64,000 bases of DNA from Mixophyes australis (taxonomy: Eukaryota; Chordata; Amphibia; Anura; Limnodynastidae), in the NCBI GenBank assembly GCA_036250195.1, contig JAVHZZ010000011.1, forward strand, positions 57,634,011 to 57,698,010. The letters are read 5' to 3'. Positions 44,316 to 56,215 of the stretch are shown piece by piece (position 1 is the first letter of the stretch; each line of letters begins with the position of its first letter). The translations under genes were made by a program, and so were the position numbers. Under the pieces are notes generated by a model. That model saw only the letters and a program-made list of their open reading frames with translations, was not told the origin of the DNA and did not search any database.

Positions 44316-45158
44316 TTACTCCTTCTCCTCTGAAGTTAATTTGGAGCGACCTATCTCCATGGGTATCACCGGAGATGAAGCTGGGCGAAGTTGAGGACTT
44401 GAGCGAAGAGGTGCTTTAAATGAAGTTGTTTTTTCAGACTCTCTTTCACGAAATCTCATGTCTACACGGTGGCAAAGAGAAATCAAATCTTCTAGAGAAG
44501 TAGGTAATTCTTGAGTAGTCAGTGCATCTTTAATTTTATCAGAAAGCCCCTGCCAGAAGGCGGCAATTAACGCTTCAGTGTTCCACTGAAGTTCAGAGGC
44601 TAATATCCGAAATTGAATGACGTACTGGCCTACTGTACGGGAACCCTGACGTAGACGGAGGATGCTGGATGCAGCAGAAATAACACGACCAGGTTCATCA
44701 AATACACTTCGAAACGTGGAAATAAATTTGACACTATCCTGTAATAATGGATCATTTCTTTCCCACAGAGGGGAAGCCCATGCGAGAGCTTGTCCGGAAA
44801 ACAAGGAAATGAGATAGGCCACTCTGGAACGATGAGTAGAGAAATTGTGAGGTTGGAGCTCAAAATGAACTGAGCATTGATTTAGAAAACCCCTGCATGT
44901 TTTGGGGTCTCCATCATATTTTGACGGAGTAGGCAGGTGAAGCGTGGAAGCAGTAGACACCTGGGATGGCACTGGGGAAACGGAGGAAGGCACAGGAGCA
45001 TCAACAGTAGCTGTGATATTTTGCTCAGACGTTCTTTGGGATGCCAACGTCTGGTAACACTGCCGCAAATGTTGCCGGCGAACCTCCCGTTGTTCAACAC
45101 GGGTAACCAAATGCTGCAGCATCTCTTTAGCTGTAGGTTCCGCACCTGGGTCTGTCAT
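44316..45158 (-). pseudogene. family D gag, unit 1
   Basis: 280 codons from ATG 45158 with the conserved YDGDPKTCRGFLNQC, FSGQALAWASPLWE and AAFWQGLSDKIKD blocks. It stops at TAA (44316-44318) just before the zinc knuckle, which lies in another frame (44277 region), so the nucleocapsid part is disconnected. The G GGA AAC heptamer of A-C is replaced by CGGAAAAT. Non-functional as it stands. Confidence 0.9.
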
Positions 45159-45171
45159 TGCCTGATCTTAC
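45158..45171 (-). promoter_or_regulatory. family D primer-binding site, unit 1 (self-complementary)
   Basis: Twelve bases, plus-strand TTGCCTGATCTT (45158-45169), recur as AAGATCAGGCAA at 46441-46452 in the LTR, so the primer site and the predicted RNA start can pair 12 for 12. Unit 2 has the same pair at 50865-50876 and 52148-52159. Confidence 0.72.
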
Positions 45172-46626
45172 TGTCACGGGCACTAGGAGTCTTTGCCCAG
45201 GATATCACCAGATGATGGACTTACCAGAGTAATATAGTTGGTACTATGGTTCTCTGGTAGCAGGGTGACAACGGAACAGGAGAAACAGCAGATGGTGAGA
45301 GAATGCTCGAGGAAAGTCTATGACTAGCAGCAACTGGTAATGAGTAGATGAATGTACACGAGGAACCAGATGGACAAGGGAACGTGAGGAAAGTCAGTGG
45401 TCTGCGTATAGCAAGTTGTACCACTGCTATAGTGAGGTGGAATGTCCAGGAGTAGCGAGGAGGTAGTGAGAGTCAGCAGTCTGCGTATAGCAAGTTGTAC
45501 CGCTGTCTAGGTGAAGGAATGGAATCCAGATGAAGGTAGGTAACAGGGAAGTCAGTGGTCTGCGTATAGCAAGTTGTACCACTGCTTATGTGAGAGGATA
45601 CTAGAAACTGGTGTCACAGGGAACAGGAGTCAGTGGTCAGCAAGTTGTACCACTGCTATATATATGTGAGGAGGGGCACGAGGAGATGAATGTAAAGCAG
45701 AGTATACACGGGGCACACAGAACTTGATCCCACGATGATATCCACAATACAACGATAACTGACAAGCACTGCTTAAGTATACAAAGTCACAATAACTATC
45801 CAGGCAATAGGAAACAAAGTCAATGGTAACAATAGCTTCAGTGGATAGGAGGCTCCGGAGGCGAACACAACTCAGTCCAGATGGATATGCAATACACAAG
45901 CAAAGTCAATGGAAAGTATGCATACCGCAGTTCAGGAGAGCAGGCTGTCAGAGAGACGTGCAGGGATACCTGAACGGCTGAAGGCCGGCAGGAGGAGAGA
46001 CCACTGGAGGGTGGAAGTGGTAATCAGGTTGGTGCAGCGCAAGGCAGGTAATCCAGAATGAACGAAGCAATACTCAGGAAGCAGTAGTAAGTGGAACTGG
46101 AAACATGAAGAACACGGGAGAGTTGAGGCTGTCTGGTATCCAGTAGTAGAGGTGGAGGCAGCGGGGCGCTGACACGATAAACCCAGGAGAGTTGAGACGA
46201 TCAGGAACTCTGTAGTAGAAACGGAGGCAGCGGATAGGAATCAGCTGAGTGCAGGCACGATGAACACAGGAGAGCTGAAGTGAGCAGGAACTCTGTAGAA
46301 GCAACGGAGGCAGCGGATAGGAATCAGCTGAGTTGCAGACACGATGAACACAGGAGAGTTGAAGTGAACAGGAATCAGCAGGAGCTGAATACACAAGGAA
46401 CACAGGAACACCTTCAGAGGCTCATGGGGAATGAGACTTCAAGATCAGGCAACCAGGTGATGATCACAGGTGGTTTAAATAGGGTGGGTTGCCTGATCAT
46501 CCAATCAATTAAAAGCAACAGGTACTGAAGGTTTGAAAGGGCTGCACATGCGCAGACCCTCAGGATGGCGGACGGCCACAGTTCCTGAATACACAGGAAG
46601 TGGCACTCACAGTCCGGTGAGTGACA
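45172..46626 (-). repeat. family D LTR 2 (middle, mosaic)
   Basis: 1455 bp. The left and centre match LTR 3; the last ~140 bp match LTR 1. TTTAAATA is at 46474-46481 and AAGATCAGGCAA (46441-46452) is complementary to the primer site of unit 1. Confidence 0.93.
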
Positions 46627-46636
46627 GTACCCCCCC

Positions 46637-46812
46637 TTTTAAAGGTGGGCACAGAACACCTGGAACCGGGTTTGTCCGGAAACTTGGAATAAAACTTCTT
46701 AAGAAGAGCTGGAGCGTTGAGATCTTCTGCTTTGATCCATGAACGCTCCTCAGGACCAAAGCCCTTCCAATGAACGAGGAAACGAAGAACTCCTCGCGAA
46801 ATTTTTGCATCC
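46637..46812 (-). pseudogene. family D chromodomain, unit 2
   Basis: Same out-of-frame chromodomain as in unit 1. Confidence 0.85.
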
Positions 46813-48537
46813 ACTAATGTGAGTAATCTCAAAGTCCTCCTCTTGATGAATTTGAACTGGCCGAGGTTCTGAAGGAGGGACCGAGAAACGGTTGATGATA
46901 AGAGGTTTGAGCAAAGACACATGGAAGGCATTGGAAATACGAAGGTTCTTAGGAAGTAGAAGTTTGAAACAAACTGGATTTATCACTTGAATGATCCTAT
47001 ACGGACCAATAAAACGAGGAGCGAACTTCATAGATGGGACCTTCAAATGAATATTTTTGGTTGATAACCAAACACGATCTCGGATTTTCAGTGGTGGAAT
47101 AGCCCGTCTCTTTTTATCTGCAAAAGACTTAAATCTGGCAGATGTCTTCTTTAAACAGGTTTTGACCTGAGACCAAATATTTTTGAAGGTTTGACAAACA
47201 GTCTCTACAGCAGGAACTTGGGTGGGAGGGAGGGCAGGAAATTCCGGAAAAGACGGATGGTGACCGTAAACCACAAAGAATGGAGTTTTAGAAGATGACT
47301 CATGATACATGTTGTTATGAGCGAATTCAGCCCATGGAAGCAATTCTACCCAGTTGTCTTGGTTGGCTGAAGAGAACATCCTTATAAAAGTCTCAAGATC
47401 TTGATTGACCCTTTCGGTTTGTCCGTTTGATTGAGGATGGTAGGAGGATGAGAGTGATAATCGGATACCCAAGGTCTTACAGAGGGCCCGCCAGAATCTG
47501 GAAACGAATTGTACTCCTCTATCTGAAACAATCTCGGAAGGACATCCATGAATACGGAAGATTTCTTTGATGAAATAATCAGCCAGAGTAGAAGAAGAAG
47601 GCAAACCAGTCAAAGGAACAAAATGCGCCATCTTCGAAAATCTGTCCACCACTACCCAAATAGTATTGCAGTTTTTACTAGGAGGAAGATTAGTAACAAA
47701 GTCCATACTAATATGGGTCCACGGCTTGGACGGAATGGGTAGTGGTTGAAGCAAACCCGCTGGAGTTCTGTGGGGAGACTTGAACTGGGAACACAATTCA
47801 CATGCAGCCACAAAATCTTTGACATCTCTCCTCTTAGAAGGCCACCAGTAACTTCGAGAAAGAATTTCAAAGGTCTTGCGTTCACCAGAATGTCCAGAAA
47901 AACGAGAAGAGTGAAACCACGAAAGGATTTTCTTCCTAAGAGCAGGAGGCACGAGGGTTCTCCCAAATGGTAGCACCTTAGTGGAAGAAGCAGTCAGAGA
48001 AACACATTTGGGGTCTAATATAGAGTGGTTGGGACCATCTTCAACGTCTGAGGACGTCACAAAAGCTCGAGATAGAGCGTCTGCTTTTTTATTTTTTGCA
48101 GCTGGTTTGAAGGTTATGATTAGTTCAAAACGAGAAAAGAAAAGAGACCATCTTGCTTGACGAGGATTCAAACATTGAGCAGACTGTAAATATGACAAAT
48201 TTTTATGATCAGTAAAAATTGTCACAGGATGACGAGCTCCCTCCAACAAGTATCTCCACTCCTCTAATGCTACTTTTATAGCCAGCAACTCCTTGTCCCC
48301 GATGGTATAATTCTTCTCCGCAGGCAGAAGACCCCGAGAGTAAAAGGCACAAGGATGGAATTTTTGTTGCTCCGATCTTTGGGAGAGAATGGCTCCTAAA
48401 CCAACATTAGAGGCATCTACCTCTAGGAAGAAGGGAAGTGTCACATCAGGCTGTCGAAGAACAGGAGCAGAGGAGAAGGACTCTTTGAGAAACTGGAAGG
48501 CTTGAAGAGCCTCAGAGGACCATTGTTTAGTATTGGC
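46750..48537 (-). pseudogene. family D pol part 2, unit 2: RNase H and integrase
   Basis: As unit 1, with one residue difference noted near the C-terminus (SVPPSEPRP against SVPPSAPRP). The same shift precedes the chromodomain. Confidence 0.92.
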
Positions 48538-49984
48538 CCCTTTTACGAGTTAGGGCCACAATAGGAGATGCAATCGAGGAAAAATCTTGAATGAAGCGTC
48601 TATAGTAATTGGCAAAACCTAAAAAACGCTGAATTGCACGAAGAGTAGTTGGCTGAGGCCAATGTAACACTGCATTCACCTTTTCTGGATCCATCTGAAG
48701 GTCAACTCCGGAGACAATATATCCCAGAAATGGAATCTGGGGCAACTCGAATGAACATTTTTCTAACTTGCAGAATAATGAATTTTTCCGGAGTCTGGAA
48801 AGGACCTCTGCCACATGTTGATGATGAGAAGGCAGGTCCTGCGAAAAGATCAATATGTCATCCAGATAGACGACGACACAAACATATAACAAGTCCTGGA
48901 AGATCTCATTAATGAAACCCTGGAAAACAGCGGGGGCATTACATAACCCGAAGGGCATTACTAAATATTCATAATGCCCGTCTCTGGTGTTGAAAGCTGT
49001 CTTCCGTTCGTCACCGGACCTGATTCTAATTAAATTGTAGGCACCACGAAGATCCAACTTGGTAAAGATCCGGGCTCCCTTGATATGATCAAATAACTCA
49101 GTAATTAGTGGAATGGGATACCGATTTTTGATAGTTATGGCATTAAGTCCACGGAAATCTATGCAGGGGCGTAATGATCCATCCTTCTTTTTTACGAAGA
49201 AAAACCCGGCTCCAGCGGGAGAGGTAGAAGGTCGAATAAATCCTCGCTGGAGATTCTCTTGGATGTATTCAGATGTAGCTTGAGTTTCAGGTGACGAAAG
49301 TGGATACACACGTCCCCTGGGAGGAGTCTTGCCAGATTGAAGATCAATCGGACAGTCCCACGAACGATGAGGAGGAAGACGTTCAGACTGAGTTTTATCA
49401 AATACATCGGCAAAAGAAGCATACTGAGGAGGAAGTCCCGGTGAGGAAGGTGAAATGGAGGATTGCTGTATTTTGAGAGGAACGACTTGAGAGAGGCAAC
49501 GATGATGACATTCAGGCCCCCAAGACGTAACTTGAGGAGTGTGCCAGTCAATCTGGGGAGAGTGACGTTGAAGCCATGGAAGGCCTAATACAATCGGACT
49601 GGTAGTAACAGGAAGAATTAAAAATGAAATTTCTTCTTGGTGTAATACACCAATTTGAAGGGTTACTGGAGACGTACTCTGGGTGATGAGACCATTAATA
49701 ATGCGTGATCCATCGATAGCAGTCACAGTAATAGGTGTCTTCAAAGTAATCACTGGTAGGGACCATTGATTCACAAGGGATTTAGAAATAAAATTTCCTG
49801 CAGTTCCAGAGTCAATAAGTGCTTGGGACTTAAAGGATTTGGTAGCAAAGGAAACTGTAACATCAAAAGCACAAACTTTTAATTTCGTAGAACATGGAGA
49901 GGACTCCAGGGACCCTAACTTCACCTCTCCAGAACTGGTTAGAGCCTGGCATTTTCCGATTTTTTTAGGGCATGAATTGAGCAT
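48527..49984 (-). pseudogene. family D pol part 1, unit 2: protease and RT
   Basis: Identical domain content to unit 1, including the frameshift at the A run (plus 48541-48544). Confidence 0.92.
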
Positions 49985-50022
49985 ATGAGTAGAATCAGCA
50001 CAATAGATACAAAGTCTATTTT

Positions 50023-50865
50023 TTACTCCTTCTCCTCTGAAGTTAATTTGGAGCGACCTATCTCCATGGGTATCACCGGAGATGAAGCTGGGCGAAGTTG
50101 AGGACTTGAGCGAAGAGGTGCTTTAAATGAAGTTGTTTTTTCAGACTCTCTTTCACGAAATCTCATGTCTACACGGTGGCAAAGAGAAATCAAATCTTCT
50201 AGAGAAGTAGGTAATTCTTGAGTAGTCAGTGCATCTTTAATTTTATCAGAAAGCCCCTGCCAGAAGGCGGCAATTAACGCTTCAGTGTTCCACTGAAGTT
50301 CAGAGGCTAATATCCGAAATTGAATGACGTACTGGCCTACTGTACGGGAACCCTGACGTAGACGGAGGATGCTGGATGCAGCAGAAATAACACGACCAGG
50401 TTCATCAAATACACTTCGAAACGTGGAAATAAATTTGACACTATCCTGTAATAATGGATCATTTCTTTCCCACAGAGGGGAAGCCCATGCGAGAGCTTGT
50501 CCGGAAAACAAGGAAATGAGATAGGCCACTCTGGAACGATGAGTAGAGAAATTGTGAGGTTGGAGCTCAAAATGAACTGAGCATTGATTTAGAAAACCCC
50601 TGCATGTTTTGGGGTCTCCATCATATTTTGACGGAGTAGGCAGGTGAAGCGTGGAAGCAGTAGACACCTGGGATGGCACTGGGGAAACAGAGGAAGGCAC
50701 AGGAGCATCAACAGTAGCTGTGATATTTTGCTCAGACGTTCTTTGGGATGCCAACGTCTGGTAACACTGCCGCAAATGTTGCCGGCGAACCTCCCGTTGT
50801 TCAACACGGGTAACCAAATGCTGCAGCATCTCTTTAGCTGTAGGTTCCGCACCTGGGTCTGTCAT
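50023..50865 (-). pseudogene. family D gag, unit 2
   Basis: Same protein and same terminal TAA as unit 1, with no residue difference noticed over 280 codons. Confidence 0.9.
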
Positions 50866-50878
50866 TGCCTGATCTTAC

Positions 50879-52333
50879 TGTCACGGGCACTAGGAGTCTT
50901 TGCCCAGGATATCACCAGATGATGGACTTACCAGAGTAATATAGTTGGTACTATGGTTCTCTGGTAGCAGGGTGACAACGGAACAGGAGAAACAGCAGAT
51001 GGTGAGAGAATGCTCGAGGAAAGTCTATGACTAGCAGCAACTGGTAATGAGTAGATGAATGTACACGAGGAACCAGATGGACAAGGGAACGTGAGGAAAG
51101 TCAGTGGTCTGCGTATAGCAAGTTGTACCACTGCTATAGTGAGGTGGAATGTCCAGGAGTAGCGAGGAGGTAGTGAGAGTCAGCAGTCTGCGTATAGCAA
51201 GTTGTACCGCTGTCTAGGTGAAGGAATGGAATCCAGATGAAGGTAGGTAACAGGGAAGTCAGTGGTCTGCGTATAGCAAGTTGTACCACTGCTTATGTGA
51301 GAGGATACTAGAAACTGGTGTCACAGGGAACAGGAGTCAGTGGTCAGCAAGTTGTACCACTGCTATATATATGTGAGGAGGGGCACGAGGAGATGAATGT
51401 AAAGCAGAGTATACACGGGGCACACAGAACTTGATCCCACGATGATATCCACAATACAACGATAACTGACAAGCACTGCTTAAGTATACAAAGTCACAAT
51501 AACTATCCAGGCAATAGGAAACAAAGTCAATGGTAACAATAGCTTCAGTGGATAGGAGGCTCCGGAGGCGAACACAACTCAGTCCAGATGGATATGCAAT
51601 ACACAAGCAAAGTCAATGGAAAGTATGCATACCGCAGTTCAGGAGAGCAGGCTGTCAGAGAGACGTGCAGGGATACCTGAACGGCTGAAGGCCGGCAGGA
51701 GGAGAGACCACTGGAGGGTGGAAGTGGTAATCAGGTTGGTGCAGCGCAAGGCAGGTAATCCAGAATGAACGAAGCAATACTCAGGAAGCAGTAGTAAGTG
51801 GAACTGGAAACATGAAGAACACGGGAGAGTTGAGGCTGTCTGGTATCCAGTAGTAGAGGTGGAGGCAGCGGGGCGCTGACACGATAAACCCAGGAGAGTT
51901 GAGACGATCAGGAACTCTGTAGTAGAAACGGAGGCAGCGGATAGGAATCAGCTGAGTGCAGGCACGATGAACACAGGAGAGCTGAAGTGAGCAGGAACTC
52001 TGTAGAAGCAACGGAGGCAGCGGATAGGAATCAGCTGAGTTGCAGACACGATGAACACAGGAGAGTTGAAGTGAACAGGAATCAGCAGGAGCTGAATACA
52101 CAAGGAACACAGGAACACCTTCAGAGGCTCATGGGGAATGAGACTTCAAGATCAGGCAACCAGGTGATGATCACAGGTGGTTTAAATAGGGAGGGTTGCC
52201 TGATCATCCAATCAATTAAAAGCAACAGGTACTGAAGGTTTGAAAGGGCTGCACATGCGCAGACCCTCAGGATGGCGGACGGCGACGGTTCCTGAATACA
52301 CGGGAAGTGGCACTCACAATCCGGTGAGTGACA
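50879..52333 (-). repeat. family D LTR 3 (right)
   Basis: 1455 bp, the outer 5' LTR of the array. TTTAAATA is at 52181-52188, with the primer-complementary AAGATCAGGCAA at 52148-52159. Five differences from LTRs 1 and 2 cluster in its last 140 bp. Confidence 0.93.
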
Positions 52334-52511
52334 ACCATGTATTGGAACTAATTTAAGGTGAGCTAATTACAAGTGAATGTGTGAGTGTAAATGTGTGTTT
52401 GCGTTATTTATGGTGCGATTGCGTCGTAGCACATGGCGTACTGATCGCAATCGCATGGTAAAACAATATTAATCAGTTTGATTTACTTTATCCAATTATT
52501 TGACTTCGACA
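52334..52511 (-). repeat. ERV 3' LTR, right piece
   Basis: Continues the LTR after the D dimer and one ACCAT copy, ending TTCGACA (minus TGTCGAA). It matches 63476-63709. A polypurine tract AAAGGGTGGAGC (minus) lies immediately inside at 52512-52524, so this is the 3' LTR of a minus-strand provirus. Confidence 0.72.
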
Positions 52512-52992
52512 GCTCCACCCTTTGCTAGTGCACAAAACTATCACCTTAAACATTTTATTGCAGTAGTACGTTTCATTGTTCTGTAATGTATGTCCCCCTT
52601 TACGTATGACTACACTGTCTGTGGATATCAGTCAGGTTACCATAAAAGAGAGTCACAATCCTTAAAACATTTTTCTTTATCTATGGAACATATACATTTG
52701 GAGCTAGGAGAAAACCTTTTGTATGCCCTTCACCGACACATGTAATACATTATCCTGAAGGACACAAGGTACAATAAAATATGTAATGACAATATAGAGT
52801 ATTCTACTAACATTCTTCATGCCTAACATGCTCATCTGTCCGAAGCATGTCTTTTAGCTTAGATGACATTTAAATAACACATGTTCACCAATAACATCAT
52901 CCTATGTCTATCAACAATGTCCTTTATGATCTTCTTCAACCTGTGTTAGTAAATACACTCTAATAATATCAACGGGTTTTCCATCAACACTT

Positions 52993-53574
52993 GTGGGGTG
53001 GACTATTATCTGTTCATTCTTCCCAGTCTCCCAATACTCAAGTTTCTTTGTGTGTGAAACGGTGATTGGCCTGCCGAATATTGGGAGACTCCAAACTAAG
53101 GGACCTAGCTGTCTTACCTTTCCCCTACTGACCTCCCATCCCATAATTCGGGTACCTCAGGAATATTTAGTGTAAAGAGAACTAATCCTACTTGATATAA
53201 TATCTGAGGCACGTGAGAGCACACCCAGCACTCAGTTTGTTCTAAAACTTTACCCACCCAAGAATGATTTTCATTCTCAAGGATGCCCGCTCAAGTCCGA
53301 ACATTACTGGACTGGCATCGCTAGATGTACCTCTCTTCAACTATGGGGTCAAAGTACTCACGGACACAATACCTCAGACAATAGCCCCTCACACTGTCTC
53401 CGAGCTCCAAAGTTAGCAAATTTTTCCTTTACCCCAGAATTGAATAGAGTAATTGGTTGGATCAATTATGCTAACAACTTCTCCTTCATTCCGAGCTCCT
53501 CAATATCACTTCCTGAACCAGCCTCTGTCACCTGTTTACAATTGAAAGAATTGAATGTCCTGAAAAGAGAATGA
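52993..53574 (+). other. unexplained open frame, one internal stop
   Basis: ATG 52993 opens 60 codons to a TAA (53173-53175). The same frame then stays open for 132 more codons to TGA at 53572-53574. The second part has several Asn-X-Ser/Thr sites (NTS, NFS twice), cysteines and tryptophans, which would suit a secreted or envelope-like protein. It lies on the strand opposite to the ERV, between its integrase and 3' LTR. I do not recognise the product. Chance opening in an env remnant is possible. Confidence 0.3.
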
Positions 53575-53907
53575 GATGAGAGAAACACTGAACAGGGAAA
53601 AACTGCTGCTCCATGCTGGATAGCAGTCTTTGTAAAGTCCTTGGCTCAGGTGTTGTTAATTGTGATCTTGGGGCTCCTGGAACAGATGCACGAGTGTAAT
53701 TGGAACCTTCTCCGGGGATTGCCTCCTCTCCAGTGGATGGAATGGGTACAAGTGTCTCTCTGCTACTCCTAGGGATCTGATGTCGGTCGTCAACATGATG
53801 CCGATCATCAATATTTGGTACCTCTCTGTCAAACAACTTGAGAGTAGGAAATTACAGTCCAAAACATACTCTCCCAGTCCAACTTCATAACAGTTAGTAT
53901 AGCGCAT
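53528..53907 (-). pseudogene. ERV pol C-terminal / downstream region, unassigned frames
   Basis: Overlapping minus-strand open frames with a charged and proline-containing stretch (VPIPSTGEEAIPGEG) downstream of the integrase remnant. The position fits the pol C-terminus, but no motif allows a firm call. Confidence 0.3.
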
Positions 53908-54419
53908 CAGTTGACAGTGATTAGAACGTCCTTTGTTGCTGTCTCACTATTTGTTTTTCTTAAACAGTCTCTTCATTATAAACTTAGATTTTCAACAGTC
54001 AAAGTGTATTTTCAAAAGGTAACAGGTTAAGAGGCAGTTTAGGAGTGATTTTGATAGTGGGAAGGACTAATGGTCAAAGCTACCAGCCACTCCAATCTAG
54101 TTTCAACCATCATTCTATTCAATTCATTCAAGCAAGTACCATTTACTCTATTTTCCACTGTTTTGTGACTGATCAAAAGAATGTAACTTACTATCACTGC
54201 TCATACGTTGTAAAGGTATTACCAATCAATGAATACCCCTATCACTTTCTATAACTCTAGGGATACCACATCTACTTTACCTAGATATATTTCATCAGTA
54301 CACCAGTACATACATGAGAATCCTGCAAGGTGGCAATTGGATGAAGTGGATTTGTTTTAGCTAGAGAAAGTCCATCTGTAGAAGGAGTATGGGATGGCTC
54401 TATTGGTGCTGTCTTCCTG

Positions 54420-54690
54420 ACATTTTCTCTCAATCAAGTAAGACAGGACATTGTCTTCCTACTAGCCTGAAAAGAAACGTCTGATGCATACCAGTATGCT
54501 TTTACCAGCTTGCACATACTTTCTTTACCTAGCTGAGTCAGACCATGTGTTGCTTCAGCTAGTCCTGGAAGATACACTCCGGGAGCCATGGGCCTACCTT
54601 GTCCATCTCTACAGGGTACAGAGGACTCCTGACCATATCCCTTCACCTTCCAGACCACTTTTTTTTCAGGCAACACAAATCTCATTCGTC
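54420..54690 (-). pseudogene. ERV integrase zinc-finger region
   Basis: The minus frame contains ATHGLTQLGKESMCKLVKAYWY followed by MSCLT and a TGA where the last cysteine is expected. This is the HHCC region of a retroviral integrase with one histidine read as Q and the final cysteine codon mutated. The catalytic core is not recognisable further on. Inactive. Confidence 0.62.
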
Positions 54691-54699
54691 AGTTGTCAT

Positions 54700-56060
54700 G
54701 TTAAAACTCGCTGCCCACTTGACAGCTATGTCCACCCTTTATTATTAAAGTCATGTACAGTCATGTGTGTAAGCTTTGACTTAAATAACAGCTACTTCAG
54801 TTGGTAACTGTGTCACTGTCACAAGTCCTTCATGTAATGTGAGTGTTCTAGCCATGTACTGCTATTGTCAGTAAAGTTCCTCAGTCGCCTCAATGTCGTC
54901 CCCTATCCTAGGAAAATACTGAAAACCAATGTATATCAATTGATTTACCCTTTGCCAACTAACATGCCATTCTCAATCTCACAAGTTCAGCTACTTGGCT
55001 AAGTGAGGAGGGCAAAGTGGTCAATTTCTATAGCACCTTTGTCAATTATAACAATAGTACATGTCTATCTAACTATTAAAAATATAAAACATGAAAATAT
55101 TACATTCTCTAAAGGGTTTCACTTATGTCGAGTCTTGGGGCAAAAATCTTACTCAAACGTTCTACACAGAGATGCATATCTATTGTCTACCTAATTCACC
55201 TTCAGCGAGTCTCCTGTCTCCTTCCACCCTTTGTGCCTCTAAAAGCACACTTTGTACGCTTTGTTCAGGAGACATATGTAGTTTAGGCAGAACTTAGGAG
55301 GGCAGATACCACATGCAATCTATAAAACAAATCATATTTCCACACCAAAACTCCTGCTTAAGATCTGCAGCTTCTATAATCATAAAAACAAACCCTTAGC
55401 TACTTCCGTGACTATGTCAGTGTAGTCGTGTGTGCACCGCTAATTCTGTCCGATGTCAAAAACGTCTTAGCCCCATGGGTGAGACAATATCTCAAGTATT
55501 GGACCTTTGCCTGGCATGGCTGTGATCCATCCCCTTGCAACCTCATGCCCTGTTACCGAGAAATGAATGAACAAATCTTTAGTTTCAAGCACTGATGATA
55601 TAAATAAATCAGGACACAGCAACACTTTTTCATACTGCACTTCTTATTTGGTTGAAAACAGTCGTGCCAGACTTGTGTCCTAAAATATTGAGGTTGCCTA
55701 CAACCGTTTGGGACAGTGTCTATGTATTTTGTATCTCTTTGTTCAGAAAAGAAAGAGATACTGACAGGGATGTAAAGAATGAGATATAGGACATCAAAGA
55801 ATAATAATAACGAAAGGATTTGCAGACAAACAGAAAAGCAGAGAAGGAGATTTACAGAAAAATGACAGCTGGATTTGGCACTATGGGAAAATGGCTCTAA
55901 AATTTCACTAACCCCCTTAGCTATTAACTAATCTATGACCGCTTCCCTCCTTCTTATTATGTTTAACAGGGAGTTACATCATCCATCCAATCCAGTGTCG
56001 TCCATCGTTAGGTTGTATGGAACTTGGTGTCTATGATCATAATAACTATATACCTTGCAA
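54700..56060. other. presumed ERV pol remnant, no readable frame
   Basis: Lies between the gag knuckle and the integrase remnant, so RT and RNase H sequence is expected. I could not identify an RT motif on the minus strand. Heavy decay or replacement by other repeats is likely. Confidence 0.3.
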
Positions 56061-56068
56061 TAGACTCG

Positions 56069-56215
56069 TGTGTGAGTGTGTGTCTATAATAGGGAATTTA
56101 GACTGTGAGCTCCAATGGGGCAGGGACTGATGTGAGTGAGTTCTCTGTACAGCGCTGCGGAATTAGTGGCGCTATATAAATAAATGATGATGATGATGAT
56201 GATGATGATGACGAC
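56069..56215 (+). mobile_element. truncated SINE, tail part
   Basis: Matches the 3' half of the SINE at 62433: AGGGAATTTAGACTG, CCAATGGGGCA, GAGTTCTCTGTACAGC, TTAGTGGCGCTATATAAATAAATG, ending in a (GAT)n-type run. The tRNA-like head is missing. Confidence 0.85.

Larger units (their letters stand above)
39459..52333 (-). mobile_element. tandem dimer of Ty3/gypsy family D (LTR-int-LTR-int-LTR)
   Basis: Three LTRs (39459-40919, 45172-46626, 50879-52333) and two internal regions (40920-45171, 46627-50878; 4252 bp each) form an exact 5707-bp period. Only one 5-bp duplication, ACCAT, brackets the whole array (39454-39458, 52334-52338), so the array expanded after a single integration. The two internal regions differ at only a handful of bases and share the same inactivating lesions. 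Confidence 0.95.

Noticed and set aside
39459..52333. Assembly duplication instead of a real dimer
   Set aside because: The two units differ at scattered bases and LTR 2 is a mosaic of the outer LTRs, which a collapsed or repeated contig would not produce. Long reads would settle it.
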